In this document: in pieces, positions 15,367 to 23,117 of the stretch
Layout: each line of letters opens with the position of its first letter
Numbering within the stretch: the stretch's first letter is position 1
From: CAZXVU01 sp964644465
Lineage (GTDB): Bacteria; Chlamydiota; Chlamydiia; Chlamydiales; SM23-39
NCBI GenBank assembly: GCA_964644465.1
Contig: CAZXVU010000008.1
Span: forward strand, 1-35,711
Reading direction: 5' to 3'
Length of the DNA: 35,711 nucleotides
Notes under the pieces: model-generated
The model's input: the letters and a program-made list of their open reading frames with translations, nothing else
Told to the model about the DNA's origin: nothing
Database searches by the model: none
Translations under genes and position numbers: made by a program

Positions 15367-16929
15367 ATGACAAATGAAAGAGCAATAGCGGAGAAATTTG
15401 GACTCCCCATCTACGATGAGATCTCCTCTTTTACTCTTGTCCGCGACCGCGTTGCTCTGATCCCGTATGTTTTCGCTAAGCAAAAGAAACTCCTCCCGAT
15501 TGAAATGAATGAAAAAGGGATCACTGTAGCAGTTTCAGATCCTCTCGATCTCGATCCTCTGGAAGAGCTACGCCTGCTCTTAAAAAAGCCGATCCTCCCC
15601 ATTTATTGTCCCAAAGGTACCATCGAAGAAGCGATCGAGCGCTGCTATCATCAAAATGAAGAGGAGACAAAAGAGCTTTTTTCCCAATTAGAAAAAGAGG
15701 GAATCGCTCAATCGGATTTAGAATCCTTCGAAGGATATGATCTTCTAGAAAAAGGAGAGCAAAATCCAGTTATCCGGATGGTCAATACGATTTTGATCGA
15801 AGCGATCCAGCAAGGGGCCTCGGATATTCATTTTGAACCTGTAGAAGAAGGTCTTTTGATTCGGTATCGAATCGACGGAGTTCTATTAAAGCGCCATGTT
15901 CCTCCACGCGAATACCAGCAGCAAATCATCACGCGGATAAAAGTAATGGCTAAAATGGACATTGCTGAACACCGTTTGCCGCAAGATGGACGAATCAAGC
16001 TGCGCCACGGCGGGCGGGAAATCGATTTTCGCGTGAGCACATTGCCCATCGTCCATGGCGAGCGGATCGTGCTCCGGATTCTTGACAAAGGAAATGTCAT
16101 TTTAGGCCTGGACCGGATTGGGATGGACGAGAGGACTTTGAAGCCTTTCCGCAAATTGATCCATCTTCCCGAAGGGATTGTTCTAGTTACAGGACCAACA
16201 GGCAGCGGAAAAACAACGACGCTTTACAGCGCCATTTCCGAGATAAACGCCTCGGAAATGAATCTCATGACGATCGAAGATCCTGTCGAATACAAGCTCT
16301 CCGGCATTTCCCAAATGAACGTAAATCCTCGGATTGAACTCGATTTTGCGAAAGGGCTGCGACATATCCTGCGCCAGGACCCAGATGTGATCATGATTGG
16401 CGAAATACGCGACCGGGAAACGGCCGAAATTGCCATACAGGCCTCTTTGACTGGCCACTTAGTCCTAAGCACCCTTCATACAAATGACGCCCCTTCCGCT
16501 CTTACGCGTCTTGCTGATATGGGAATCGAACCCTATCTTTTAGCCTCCTCTATTTTGGGAGTGATCGCTCAAAGACTGGTTCGCACAATCTGCAATTTCT
16601 GCAAGATTTCCTATACTCCTTCTTCAGAAGAACTTTTAGAGCTCGGTTTGAAAAAAAATCCGGGAGAGAATTTTTTCAAAGGAACGGGTTGCAGCCATTG
16701 TTTTGAGACGGGATACAAAGGACGCTGCGGCATTTATGAACTGATGGCTGTGACTCCCCGAATCAAGTCCCAAGTATTAAAGAGTCAGGACGCAGAAGAA
16801 TTGCGCAGAGTTGCCCTCGAACAAGATATGGTGACTCTTTTCGAGCAAGGAGTCCAACTTGTCATTAAAGGGATCACAACAAGTGCTGAATTGATCCGGG
16901 TCACCCGTATTGACCAAGGAAGGCAATAG
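15367..16929 (+). CDS. gspE: Type II secretion ATPase
   Basis: GspE is the cytoplasmic hexameric ATPase that drives pseudopilus assembly. GAGG at 15357-15360 stands six bases before the ATG at 15367, which fixes the start; a TTG at 15355 inside the gspD stop is less likely. The 520 residues include an N-terminal domain (about 1-110), a linker, and the ATPase core. Walker A is GPTGSGKTT (276-284), the Asp-box and Walker B include DPDVIMIGEIRDRETAE with Glu346, and LSTLHTNDA gives the His-box. A zinc-binding module has Cys409, Cys412, Cys442 and Cys445, spaced CX2C-X29-CX2C, which separates GspE/PilB from PilT ATPases. The gene overlaps nothing downstream; gspF starts one base after its stop. 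Confidence 0.95.
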   Translation: MTNERAIAEKFGLPIYDEISSFTLVRDRVALIPYVFAKQKKLLPIEMNEKGITVAVSDPLDLDPLEELRLLLKKPILPIYCPKGTIEEAIERCYHQNEEETKELFSQLEKEGIAQSDLESFEGYDLLEKGEQNPVIRMVNTILIEAIQQGASDIHFEPVEEGLLIRYRIDGVLLKRHVPPREYQQQIITRIKVMAKMDIAEHRLPQDGRIKLRHGGREIDFRVSTLPIVHGERIVLRILDKGNVILGLDRIGMDERTLKPFRKLIHLPEGIVLVTGPTGSGKTTTLYSAISEINASEMNLMTIEDPVEYKLSGISQMNVNPRIELDFAKGLRHILRQDPDVIMIGEIRDRETAEIAIQASLTGHLVLSTLHTNDAPSALTRLADMGIEPYLLASSILGVIAQRLVRTICNFCKISYTPSSEELLELGLKKNPGENFFKGTGCSHCFETGYKGRCGIYELMAVTPRIKSQVLKSQDAEELRRVALEQDMVTLFEQGVQLVIKGITTSAELIRVTRIDQGRQ

Positions 16930-16930
16930 C

Positions 16931-18118
16931 GTGGCATTGTTTGAATACAAGGCTTTAACGGAAAAAGGAAAAAAGATTACCGGCACCATTGATGCTGATA
17001 ATCTCCATGAAGCAAAATTGAAATTGATCCGCCGTCAGATCGTTGCGATCCAACTTGAATCTTTAAGCGAAAAGAAAAAGCGCTCTGTTCTTTCTAAATC
17101 AGAAGTTTTGTATCTAACCCAGGAAATTTCCCGCCTTCTGCAAGCCGGACTTCCCCTTTATGAAACACTTTCAGCATTGGAAGAGAAATACCGCGGACAA
17201 AAACCCCATAATCTTCTCCTCGATTTATGCGATAAAATCCGCAGCGGATATCCCCTATCTCAAGGATTAAGCGGCCATTCTCAAAGCTTCGATCTTTTAT
17301 ATGTAGGCATGATCGCGAATGCAGAAAAAACGGGGCGTCTAAGCACCGCATTGAGTGAACTCTCCCAACTTTTGTCGCGGCAGCTTCAAGTGCGCAAACA
17401 ACTCATAGCCGCTTTGCTCTATCCGGCTCTATTGAGCTGTTTTTGCATGGTGGTCCTTTCATCCCTCCTTTTCTTCGTGATTCCCTCATTGAGAGAGCTT
17501 TTTGAAGGGCGGGATCTCCATCCATTTACCAAAATTGTCTTTTCAGCTAGCGAATTCGCCTGCAAATCTAAGTTTGTGCTCCTCTTTCTTTTCGCGGGAC
17601 TGATCGGCTTAGGGATTTCTACTCTATTTTCCAAACCCCTGAAGGAAAAAATTCTTTCTTTGATCCTTAAACTTCCGCTCATCAATAAACTGTTTGCAAA
17701 AGTGGCTTTTGTCCGTTTTTTCCGAGCTGCTGCTACGCTGCTGGAAGGGGGAGTTCCTTTGATCCAAGCGTTCAGTCAAGCCCGCCTTGTTATCCGGCAT
17801 CCAGTATTAGAAGAATTGATTTCTGTAGCTGAGGAAAAAGTCTCTCAAGGAGAGCCTCTTTCGGCTCCTTTTCAAAATCATCCCCTTATCCCACCATTAA
17901 TACCGAGGATGATGGGGATTGCTGAAGAAGGAGGGAAACTCCCATTTATGATGCAGCAGATTGCTCAAATATATGAAGATGAACTGGAAAAATCTTTTAC
18001 CCACTTTGCGACTGTGGCTCAGCCCGCCCTTCTTCTAATTTTAGGAGTGATCATCGGGTTCGTCCTCCTTTCTGTGCTTCTCCCTTTGACCGATGTAAGT
18101 TCTTTTGCAACAGGCTAA
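16931..18118 (+). CDS. gspF: Type II secretion inner-membrane platform protein
   Basis: GspF anchors the assembly machine in the inner membrane and couples GspE to the pseudopilus. I start it at GTG 16931 because AGGAAGG (16917-16923) lies seven bases upstream and because the protein then opens with the family sequence MALFEYKAL. It has 395 residues. Two cytoplasmic repeats are seen: LYLTQEISRLLQAGLPLYET with MIANAEKTGRLSTAL (first) and FVRFFRAAATLLEGGVPLIQ with MMGIAEEGGKLPFMM (second). Three membrane spans lie at about 160-187, 210-232 and 366-387. Both GspF repeats with their Glu residues are intact, so the protein should work. It sits between gspE and gspG in the usual order. Confidence 0.94.
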   Translation: MALFEYKALTEKGKKITGTIDADNLHEAKLKLIRRQIVAIQLESLSEKKKRSVLSKSEVLYLTQEISRLLQAGLPLYETLSALEEKYRGQKPHNLLLDLCDKIRSGYPLSQGLSGHSQSFDLLYVGMIANAEKTGRLSTALSELSQLLSRQLQVRKQLIAALLYPALLSCFCMVVLSSLLFFVIPSLRELFEGRDLHPFTKIVFSASEFACKSKFVLLFLFAGLIGLGISTLFSKPLKEKILSLILKLPLINKLFAKVAFVRFFRAAATLLEGGVPLIQAFSQARLVIRHPVLEELISVAEEKVSQGEPLSAPFQNHPLIPPLIPRMMGIAEEGGKLPFMMQQIAQIYEDELEKSFTHFATVAQPALLLILGVIIGFVLLSVLLPLTDVSSFATG

Positions 18119-18121
18119 ATA

Positions 18122-18547
18122 ATGGTGAAAAAAATGAAAAAAAGAAAACGCCCTTTAACTCTCCTCGAGATCATGATTGTGATCTTCCTCATCACGCTCA
18201 TTACAGGAGCCATTGGATACAATATGCGGGGGACTTTGGACCGTGGACGTGTTTTCCGAACACAGCAAGCAAAGGACCAGCTCCACGATCTTCTGTTGAT
18301 CTGTCTCGCTGACCATCCTGGCGAAGGAGAGAAAATCGCTGAAAAACCGGCAGAATATTTAAAAGAGATGGCCTTAGCAAAAGATCCAGAGAATCTCGTC
18401 AAAGACGGCTGGGGAAAACCATTTATCGTAAAGCTATCAAAGGACAAATCTGAATTCGACGTCAAATCAGATGCTCTGGAAAAATATGAGAATAAGAAGA
18501 AGAAAAAAGGCTCAACTTCCGAAGTCACCGACGACGACGATCAGTAA
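18122..18547 (+). CDS. gspG: Type II secretion major pseudopilin
   Basis: This 141-residue protein (or 137 from ATG 18134, which has GGTGA five bases upstream) is the likely main subunit of the pseudopilus. A very basic leader (KKMKKRKRP) precedes LTLLEIMIVIFLITLITGAIG, the prepilin core with Glu at +5. The residue before the expected cleavage site is Pro, not the almost invariant Gly. The globular part has DGWGKPFIVKL, equivalent to the DPWG-x-P-Y motif of GspG. The C-terminus is unusual: a Lys run (NKKKKKG) followed by an acidic tail ending DDDDQ. It starts three bases after the gspF stop and its end overlaps the next pseudopilin. Confidence 0.9.
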   Translation: MVKKMKKRKRPLTLLEIMIVIFLITLITGAIGYNMRGTLDRGRVFRTQQAKDQLHDLLLICLADHPGEGEKIAEKPAEYLKEMALAKDPENLVKDGWGKPFIVKLSKDKSEFDVKSDALEKYENKKKKKGSTSEVTDDDDQ

Positions 18548-19022
18548 GCGTTTTTTTACTCTTTTAGAAATCATGGTGGGGATTACGTTGATCGTGATGG
18601 CCAGCGGTCTTGTGGGCTGGAAGATGCATCAAGCTGTAGTCAAAAAACGATTTCAATCAGGTCTTGACCGCTTAATGGCCCGCTGTATCTTTTGCCAAAG
18701 ATTAGCAGTTTCGATGGAAGAAGATTGGCAAGGCATTTTAAAATCGAACGGGAAAGGGTGGGTTTTTGAAACCCGCTGTCAAAATAACAAAGGATTTCCT
18801 TCGTTGATCCTGGATTCTTGTTCTCTTTCTTTCAATGGAAAGAAAGCCGATGGAATCCTCATCGATTTCTTTTCTACCGGTCAGGTACATCCTGAAGGGA
18901 TTCTGATTTTCTCCTTAAAGGATACAAAGCTCAAACAAGAATGGAGTCTTCCTGAAATCTTCAAAAGGGAAGAAGGGCTCAATCAAAAAAAAGTCGGCCC
19001 CGTTCATCCCGATGAGATTTAA
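18486..19022 (+). CDS. Minor pseudopilin (GspH-like)
   Basis: The protein has about 178 residues from ATG 18486 (GGA five bases upstream); ATG 18471 is an alternative. Either start lies inside the end of gspG, so translation is probably coupled. After a long basic leader (about 25-27 residues) comes RFFTLLEIMVGITLIVMASG, a type IV prepilin N-terminus with the conserved Glu. The residue before the FTLLE core is Phe, not Gly. The later part has FSTGQVHPEGILIFSL, which resembles the C-terminal strand of GspH and related minor pseudopilins that form the pseudopilus tip. In C. trachomatis a small gene also follows gspG. The stop overlaps the convergent gene by four bases, with no visible terminator. 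Confidence 0.8.
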   Translation: MRIRRRKKAQLPKSPTTTISKRFFTLLEIMVGITLIVMASGLVGWKMHQAVVKKRFQSGLDRLMARCIFCQRLAVSMEEDWQGILKSNGKGWVFETRCQNNKGFPSLILDSCSLSFNGKKADGILIDFFSTGQVHPEGILIFSLKDTKLKQEWSLPEIFKREEGLNQKKVGPVHPDEI

Positions 19023-19777
19023 GCTCCTTTTCTGAGAAGGAATTCTCGAGGAATTATTTGGATTGTTATGCAGCGATCTTCTACATGCTTCGATTTTCCC
19101 ACAACGCCCTGCTGTATGTTATCGCGGCGGTATCGCAAGTAATCGATAAAATGATAGATCGTATTCCGCAGGCCCTTTAAAGGATTGTTTTCAAACTGGA
19201 AACGGGTATTTCCATCGGGATCCAGCCAAAATAAAAGATGATTCAAGGCGTAAGATTTGTTTTTTTGATAGATATGGGAAGAGGAGCGCTGATAGGCTTC
19301 AGGATGTTGACTCCAGAGCTGAAAGAAAAACCCATTTTCATCAATCAGTCTCACATTGGCTCCCCCAAGGATTTCTTCCAAATGGCTGTGTAGCTCAGGC
19401 ATGGCTAAGAGTTCTTTCATCATATATCCCGCTTCATGAGTTTCCTTGGCTCCTTTCTTTAAAACCATTTCTATAGCGGTCAAATCTTTTGCGGCAGCTG
19501 CTTTTGAAAGTTCTCGGTAAAGAGCCTTTTGACAGCAAGGGCCAGTAATTAGATCGGCAATCCAGCAGCAGAATTGAAACGTTACAGTAAGAGTGTGGAC
19601 AATGAATAGGCTCAAGGCCAAGAGAGCTCTTTTTAATAGAGGGGGCTTAGTATGGGGAACAATTTGAATCGAATCTTTAATCGCAGAAAGACCTTTTTCT
19701 ACAGGAAGGCGAAGCATGAGCTCATTTTTTTCAAATTCTAAAGGAGGCAGAAAGCGGTCAAAAATTTCTAAGGTCAT
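19019..19777 (-). CDS. Hypothetical protein with one long hydrophobic region
   Basis: I do not recognise this 252-residue protein. The first 45 residues are polar, then a long hydrophobic stretch runs at about 47-79 (LLKRALLALSLFIVHTLTVT followed by FQFCCWIADLITG), long enough for two short spans or a hairpin. The following ~170 residues are soluble: AKDLTAIEMVLKKGAKETHE recalls the second helix of an ankyrin-type repeat, and the C-terminal part is rich in Arg, Tyr and Asn. No signal peptide is present. A hydrophobic hairpin in an otherwise soluble protein is the pattern of chlamydial inclusion-membrane proteins, but that is only a hypothesis. No clear ribosome site precedes the ATG. It is convergent with the secretion operon. 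Confidence 0.6.
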   Translation of the reverse strand: MTLEIFDRFLPPLEFEKNELMLRLPVEKGLSAIKDSIQIVPHTKPPLLKRALLALSLFIVHTLTVTFQFCCWIADLITGPCCQKALYRELSKAAAAKDLTAIEMVLKKGAKETHEAGYMMKELLAMPELHSHLEEILGGANVRLIDENGFFFQLWSQHPEAYQRSSSHIYQKNKSYALNHLLFWLDPDGNTRFQFENNPLKGLRNTIYHFIDYLRYRRDNIQQGVVGKSKHVEDRCITIQIIPREFLLRKGA

Positions 19778-19885
19778 AACGGGCTGGGCATTTTAAAAGG
19801 GATTGAGCCAGGTTTTCAAGAATTTTTTAAATAAGAGCAAGCTACCTCTTGTGAAAATTCGTTGTTTTTTCTACCCTTAAACCTC

Positions 19886-19897
19886 CAAGAATTCTTG
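19886..19897. other. 12-bp perfect palindrome before the repeat-protein gene
   Basis: CAAGAATTCTTG is self-complementary and ends 18 bases before the ATG at 19916. It could be a regulator site or a leader hairpin; the half-site CAAGAATT also occurs at 19817-19824. No promoter could be placed with confidence in 19778-19915. Confidence 0.25.
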
Positions 19898-19915
19898 TAT
19901 GAACGTGGAATAAAT

Positions 19916-22528
19916 ATGAAAAAGATTTTTATCGCATTCACTTTATGTTTGGCTGGAATGCTTCCTTTGTTTGGAGATGCTCAGCCTGCTCCTATGATGG
20001 CGTCTTTGAAGCCGCGTCAACCGAATTGGAGATTCGAAATTGCAAAATCGCATCCCCAAGGGAATCCCCAAGTCGTTGTCTTTTACGAGCCAACTCTAGA
20101 GGGAGAGAATCCTGTAAAACAGGTTGTTTTCTATGAAAATAACCGGATTCAATCTGAAATGGACGTCTCTGAGGTGCATGTAGATTCTGAAGCTGCAAAA
20201 GCTTGGAACTCGAAGATTGTACCTCATGGATTAAAAGTTGACTTCACTCCAGAAGGGCAAGTGATAAAAGCTGCAACGTATCACTTCGGCATTCTGGATG
20301 GCGAGTTAAGAACCTTTTATTCCGATGGAAAAATCCAAGCGACTCTTTTTTACAAAGAAGGAGAGTTGGATGGTTCTGCGAAGTCCTATTTTGAGAATGG
20401 GGAAGTGAAAGAAACCGCCGCTTATGTAATGGGAAAATTAGATGGCGACGTCACGCAATATCATGAGAATGGCCAAAAAGCGGCTGTAATCCTTCATAAA
20501 AACGGGAAGCCTCATGGAAATGCATTAGAATGGTTTCCTTCCGGAATTTTGAAGTCACAGCGCCAGTTTGTCCAAGGAATGCTCCATGGAGATGGTAAAA
20601 ATCCCGCTTTAATCGCTTATGATGATCAGAGAAATGTGATTGAAGTGATCGACTTCCGCGAAGGCCAGCCTCTCGGAATGCATATCCGCTACCATAAAAA
20701 TGGGAAAGAAGCTTACCGCCTCAACTACAAAAATGGCAAAAAAGAAGGCAAAGAACAGTTCTTCGCAGAAGATGGCGTTCTTTTAGGTGAAGGCCTTTTC
20801 CAAGAAGGACGACCCTCAGGAAAGCATTGGCGCAACCATACAACAGGTGCGCTCGCTTATCTCGCACAATTTGATCGTCAGGGAAATTTACTGGAGCCCA
20901 TTGCCGAATTTGATGAAAACGGACAAAAAATACGTCAATTTACCATCGTAGGCGAAAAATTAAATGGATCCTTCCTGGAATGGTATCCAGATGGAGCATT
21001 GAAAACGGAATATAATTATTCCACAGGCGTCCTCGAAGGAGAACAAAAAGAATACTATCCTTCTGGTCAAATAAAAGTGTCTACCCATTACAAAAACCAA
21101 CAACGGGATGGAATGCATGAAGAATGGCATGAGAATGGCATTCTCGCCCGCCGCGTTCACTTCGTTGAAGGGTTAAAAGATGGACAGATGGGTGAGTGGT
21201 ATCAAAATGGCAATAGCAAGCTCGATGCCTACTTCCAAACAGACCATCCAGATGGAATTCAAAGCGAATGGTATGAAAATGGCCAACTAAAAACCCGAGC
21301 TGAGTATGCCTTTGGCCTAAAGCAAGGATGGCAAAGGGAGTGGAATGAAAAAGGGGAACCTTCTTTTGAAGCCTATTTCGACCACGATGAATTGGAAGGG
21401 ACTCTTCTTTCTTGGTGGAATAAAGACCAAATCAAAACCCGCTTCCAATACGAAAATGGAAAAAAACAAGGGAAGCACGAATGGTTTTATGAGAATGGTA
21501 CTCCCGAGCGGATAACTGTATTTAAAAATGATGAGATGGACGGAGAAATGCTTTCTTGGTTCCCTGATGGAGCTGTCCAATCTTATCAAGTTTTTGTTGC
21601 AGGTAAACCTATTGGCGAACACCGCACTTATTTTCCCAAGGCAAATCCAGGGCAAAAAGATGCAGAACGGCTAGCCCATATTTTCCGCTATGATACGGAA
21701 GGAAACCTCCATGGAGAGGAAAAAACCTTTTATCCGAATGGAAAACTCCAAGCCGCCTTGGTTTATGACCATGGTATGATGAACGGATTGAAGCAAATGT
21801 GGGATCCGCAAGGGAGCCTGATTGAAGAGGCAAACTATCTAAAAGGCAAATTGGAAGGAAAATTCTTCCAAAGAAGCCAAGATGGGAAAGAAGTTGTTAC
21901 CTATTATCATAACAACCTCAAAAACGGCCCGCATGAAATCTATTTTGCTCCGAATCAAAAAGGAGTGAAGTTCAAAGCCATGGAAGCCACCTTTGAGAAT
22001 GATCAAATTGAAGGGATTATTGTCGAATACAGTGAACAGGGATTGAAGATCGGCGAGACGCCCTACGTTCATGGCAAAAAAGAAGGGAAAGCTACTCTTT
22101 TCTCTTTCGATGGGAAAGTGAGCGCTGTCATAGATTTTGCAAATGATTTGAAAAATGGGTTTGTCTATCAATATTTCCCGAATGGCGAGCTTTATCGAGA
22201 GACCTACTATTTCGACGATAAACGGGAAGGAGAAGAGAAAACCTATCATGAGAATGGTTCTTTAGCCTCCGTTTTCTGTTATCGCAATGATCAACTCGAT
22301 GGTTTAGCTCAAAGCTGGAATGCAGAAGGAATCTTGGTTTTCGAAGCGGAATATTTGGACAATTTGCGCCATGGTAAATTCAACAAATATTACGACAATG
22401 GAAATCCTTTCCTCGAGCAGACATTTGTCTATGATCAGCAAGATGGCGAGAAAAGAAAATATGACCCAGATGGAAAAATGACTGTTTCCAACTATGAAGC
22501 GGGACAACTTCTCGAAACCTCACGATAA
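19916..22528 (+). CDS. Exported protein with about 30 MORN-type (YwqK-like) repeats
   Basis: Starting at ATG 19916 gives a typical signal peptide (MKKIFIAFTLCLAGMLPLFG, mature from about residue 22); an upstream frame extension to 19862 would destroy it. The 870 residues are nearly all repeats of about 22-24 residues with the core Y-x-N-G-x-x-x-x-x-x-x-Y-x-x-G-x-x-x-G. Examples are YENGQLKTRAEYAFGLKQG and FPNGELYRETYYFDDKREGE. I count about 30 copies. This matches MORN_2 repeats (PF07661), as in YwqK-family proteins, which fold into long beta solenoids. No catalytic domain is seen. The protein should be periplasmic or secreted, perhaps through the type II system encoded just upstream; that is inference. 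A 12-bp-stem terminator follows the stop. Confidence 0.85.
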   Translation: MKKIFIAFTLCLAGMLPLFGDAQPAPMMASLKPRQPNWRFEIAKSHPQGNPQVVVFYEPTLEGENPVKQVVFYENNRIQSEMDVSEVHVDSEAAKAWNSKIVPHGLKVDFTPEGQVIKAATYHFGILDGELRTFYSDGKIQATLFYKEGELDGSAKSYFENGEVKETAAYVMGKLDGDVTQYHENGQKAAVILHKNGKPHGNALEWFPSGILKSQRQFVQGMLHGDGKNPALIAYDDQRNVIEVIDFREGQPLGMHIRYHKNGKEAYRLNYKNGKKEGKEQFFAEDGVLLGEGLFQEGRPSGKHWRNHTTGALAYLAQFDRQGNLLEPIAEFDENGQKIRQFTIVGEKLNGSFLEWYPDGALKTEYNYSTGVLEGEQKEYYPSGQIKVSTHYKNQQRDGMHEEWHENGILARRVHFVEGLKDGQMGEWYQNGNSKLDAYFQTDHPDGIQSEWYENGQLKTRAEYAFGLKQGWQREWNEKGEPSFEAYFDHDELEGTLLSWWNKDQIKTRFQYENGKKQGKHEWFYENGTPERITVFKNDEMDGEMLSWFPDGAVQSYQVFVAGKPIGEHRTYFPKANPGQKDAERLAHIFRYDTEGNLHGEEKTFYPNGKLQAALVYDHGMMNGLKQMWDPQGSLIEEANYLKGKLEGKFFQRSQDGKEVVTYYHNNLKNGPHEIYFAPNQKGVKFKAMEATFENDQIEGIIVEYSEQGLKIGETPYVHGKKEGKATLFSFDGKVSAVIDFANDLKNGFVYQYFPNGELYRETYYFDDKREGEEKTYHENGSLASVFCYRNDQLDGLAQSWNAEGILVFEAEYLDNLRHGKFNKYYDNGNPFLEQTFVYDQQDGEKRKYDPDGKMTVSNYEAGQLLETSR

Positions 22529-22542
22529 GTATTTTTGAATAT

Positions 22543-22599
22543 ATGGAAGTGATTATCAAAGATTTAAGAAAAATTATGAAAAATCACTTCCATTTTTTT
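22543..22599 (+). terminator. Intrinsic terminator of the MORN-repeat gene
   Basis: ATGGAAGTGATT (22543-22554) and AATCACTTCCAT (22582-22593) are exact reverse complements; seven T residues end the element (22593-22599). The loop is 27 bases and AT-rich, longer than usual. It starts 15 bases after the stop codon. Confidence 0.75.
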
Positions 22600-22684
22600 A
22601 GAAAAGGCGTAAATTGGGATTTGCGATGTCGATCGATTTTTGGATAAAAATCGAATCCTTCGCCATCCAACCAGGAGAAAAAAA

Positions 22685-22801
22685 ATGAATATGAAGCAAC
22701 CAACAAAACCGCAACCAGCGGCACCAGCGAACAAAGCGCCAGAAAAAAAGCCACAGGCTCCAACACAAGCTCCAAAGCCAGCAGTTCCAGGCAAAAAATA
22801 G
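22685..22801 (+). CDS. 38-residue Lys/Pro/Ala-rich peptide
   Basis: A short frame with a very strong ribosome site: AGGAG at 22673-22677, seven bases before the ATG. The product begins MNMKQPTKPQPAAPANKAP and ends PKPAVPGKK. Lys, Pro, Ala and Gln make up most of it and there is no acidic residue except one Glu. It should be disordered and strongly basic. Such composition recalls the Pro/Ala/Lys tails of chlamydial histone-like proteins and of proteins that bind nucleic acid, but the peptide is too short for any family assignment. It is flanked by terminators on both sides, so it forms its own transcription unit. The strong ribosome site, clean stop and own terminator are the grounds for calling it a gene. 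Confidence 0.65.
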   Translation: MNMKQPTKPQPAAPANKAPEKKPQAPTQAPKPAVPGKK

Positions 22802-22827
22802 TTTGTATTCGCTGACTAATCGCGATT

Positions 22828-22853
22828 CTCGGGCGGGTCTTTACCCGCTCGAG
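22828..22853 (+). terminator. GC-rich hairpin after the small peptide gene
   Basis: CTCGGGCGGGT pairs with ACCCGCTCGAG (one G-U pair) around CTTT. Moderately T-rich bases (TCATTTCTGTGT) follow. It lies 26 bases after the stop. Confidence 0.6.
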
Positions 22854-22862
22854 TCATTTCTG

Positions 22863-22879
22863 TGTAAAGCCGTTTTACA
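22863..22879. promoter_or_regulatory. Second copy of the TGTAAA-N5-TTTACA palindrome
   Basis: TGTAAAGCCGTTTTACA differs from the core at 420-436 in only two of 17 bases and keeps the same arms and spacing. As at the first site, the right arm can act as a -35 hexamer, here with GATAAA 18 bases further on. No gene clearly starts downstream on the plus strand. Confidence 0.4.
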
Positions 22880-22947
22880 TCACTTTTTCTTTCGACAGAT
22901 AAATTTCTTTTTTCGTCCGATTCCTGAATGAGTTCTAAGATCGAGAA

Positions 22948-22990
22948 AAGTTTCCTTTTCTGAAGATGGCATGGAAACTTCAGAAAAAGG
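22948..22990 (+). other. Mutually exclusive hairpins
   Basis: AAGTTTCC (22948-22955) can pair with GGAAACTT (22973-22980). Alternatively CCTTTTCTGAAG (22954-22965) can pair with CTTCAGAAAAAGG (22978-22990, one bulged A). The two share bases and cannot form together. AAAGGAGGA follows at 22986-22994. The arrangement looks like an attenuator or a switching leader, but no gene follows on this strand; a 15-codon frame (22966-23013) is the only candidate. Confidence 0.35.
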
Positions 22991-23117
22991 AGGATTCTTT
23001 GTCTCTAATTTAATCCGGCATATTTGGCATTTATCTGAATGCAACATGGCTTTACCTATAAAATTTCTTTCTAGCATTTTTGATTTTATTTTCCAAATAT
23101 GAAATTAATTCTAATTT

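Larger units (their letters stand above)
22802..23117. other. 316-base gap between the small peptide gene and coaD
   Basis: The stretch holds the terminator at 22828-22853, the palindrome at 22863-22879 and a pair of alternative hairpins at 22948-22990. A minus-strand frame (22880-23077, 65 residues, with a CQIC motif) crosses the hairpins; a shorter start at 23047 has AGGT six bases upstream. I do not call it a gene because composition and ribosome site are weak. A TTTACA (22874-22879) and GATAAA (22898-22903) 18 bases apart could be a plus-strand promoter for a short RNA. Confidence 0.4.

Noticed and set aside
22880..23077. Minus-strand 65-residue frame with a CQIC motif
   Set aside because: Weak ribosome site, Lys/Ser-rich composition and overlap with alternative hairpins; it could be real but the evidence does not carry a gene call.
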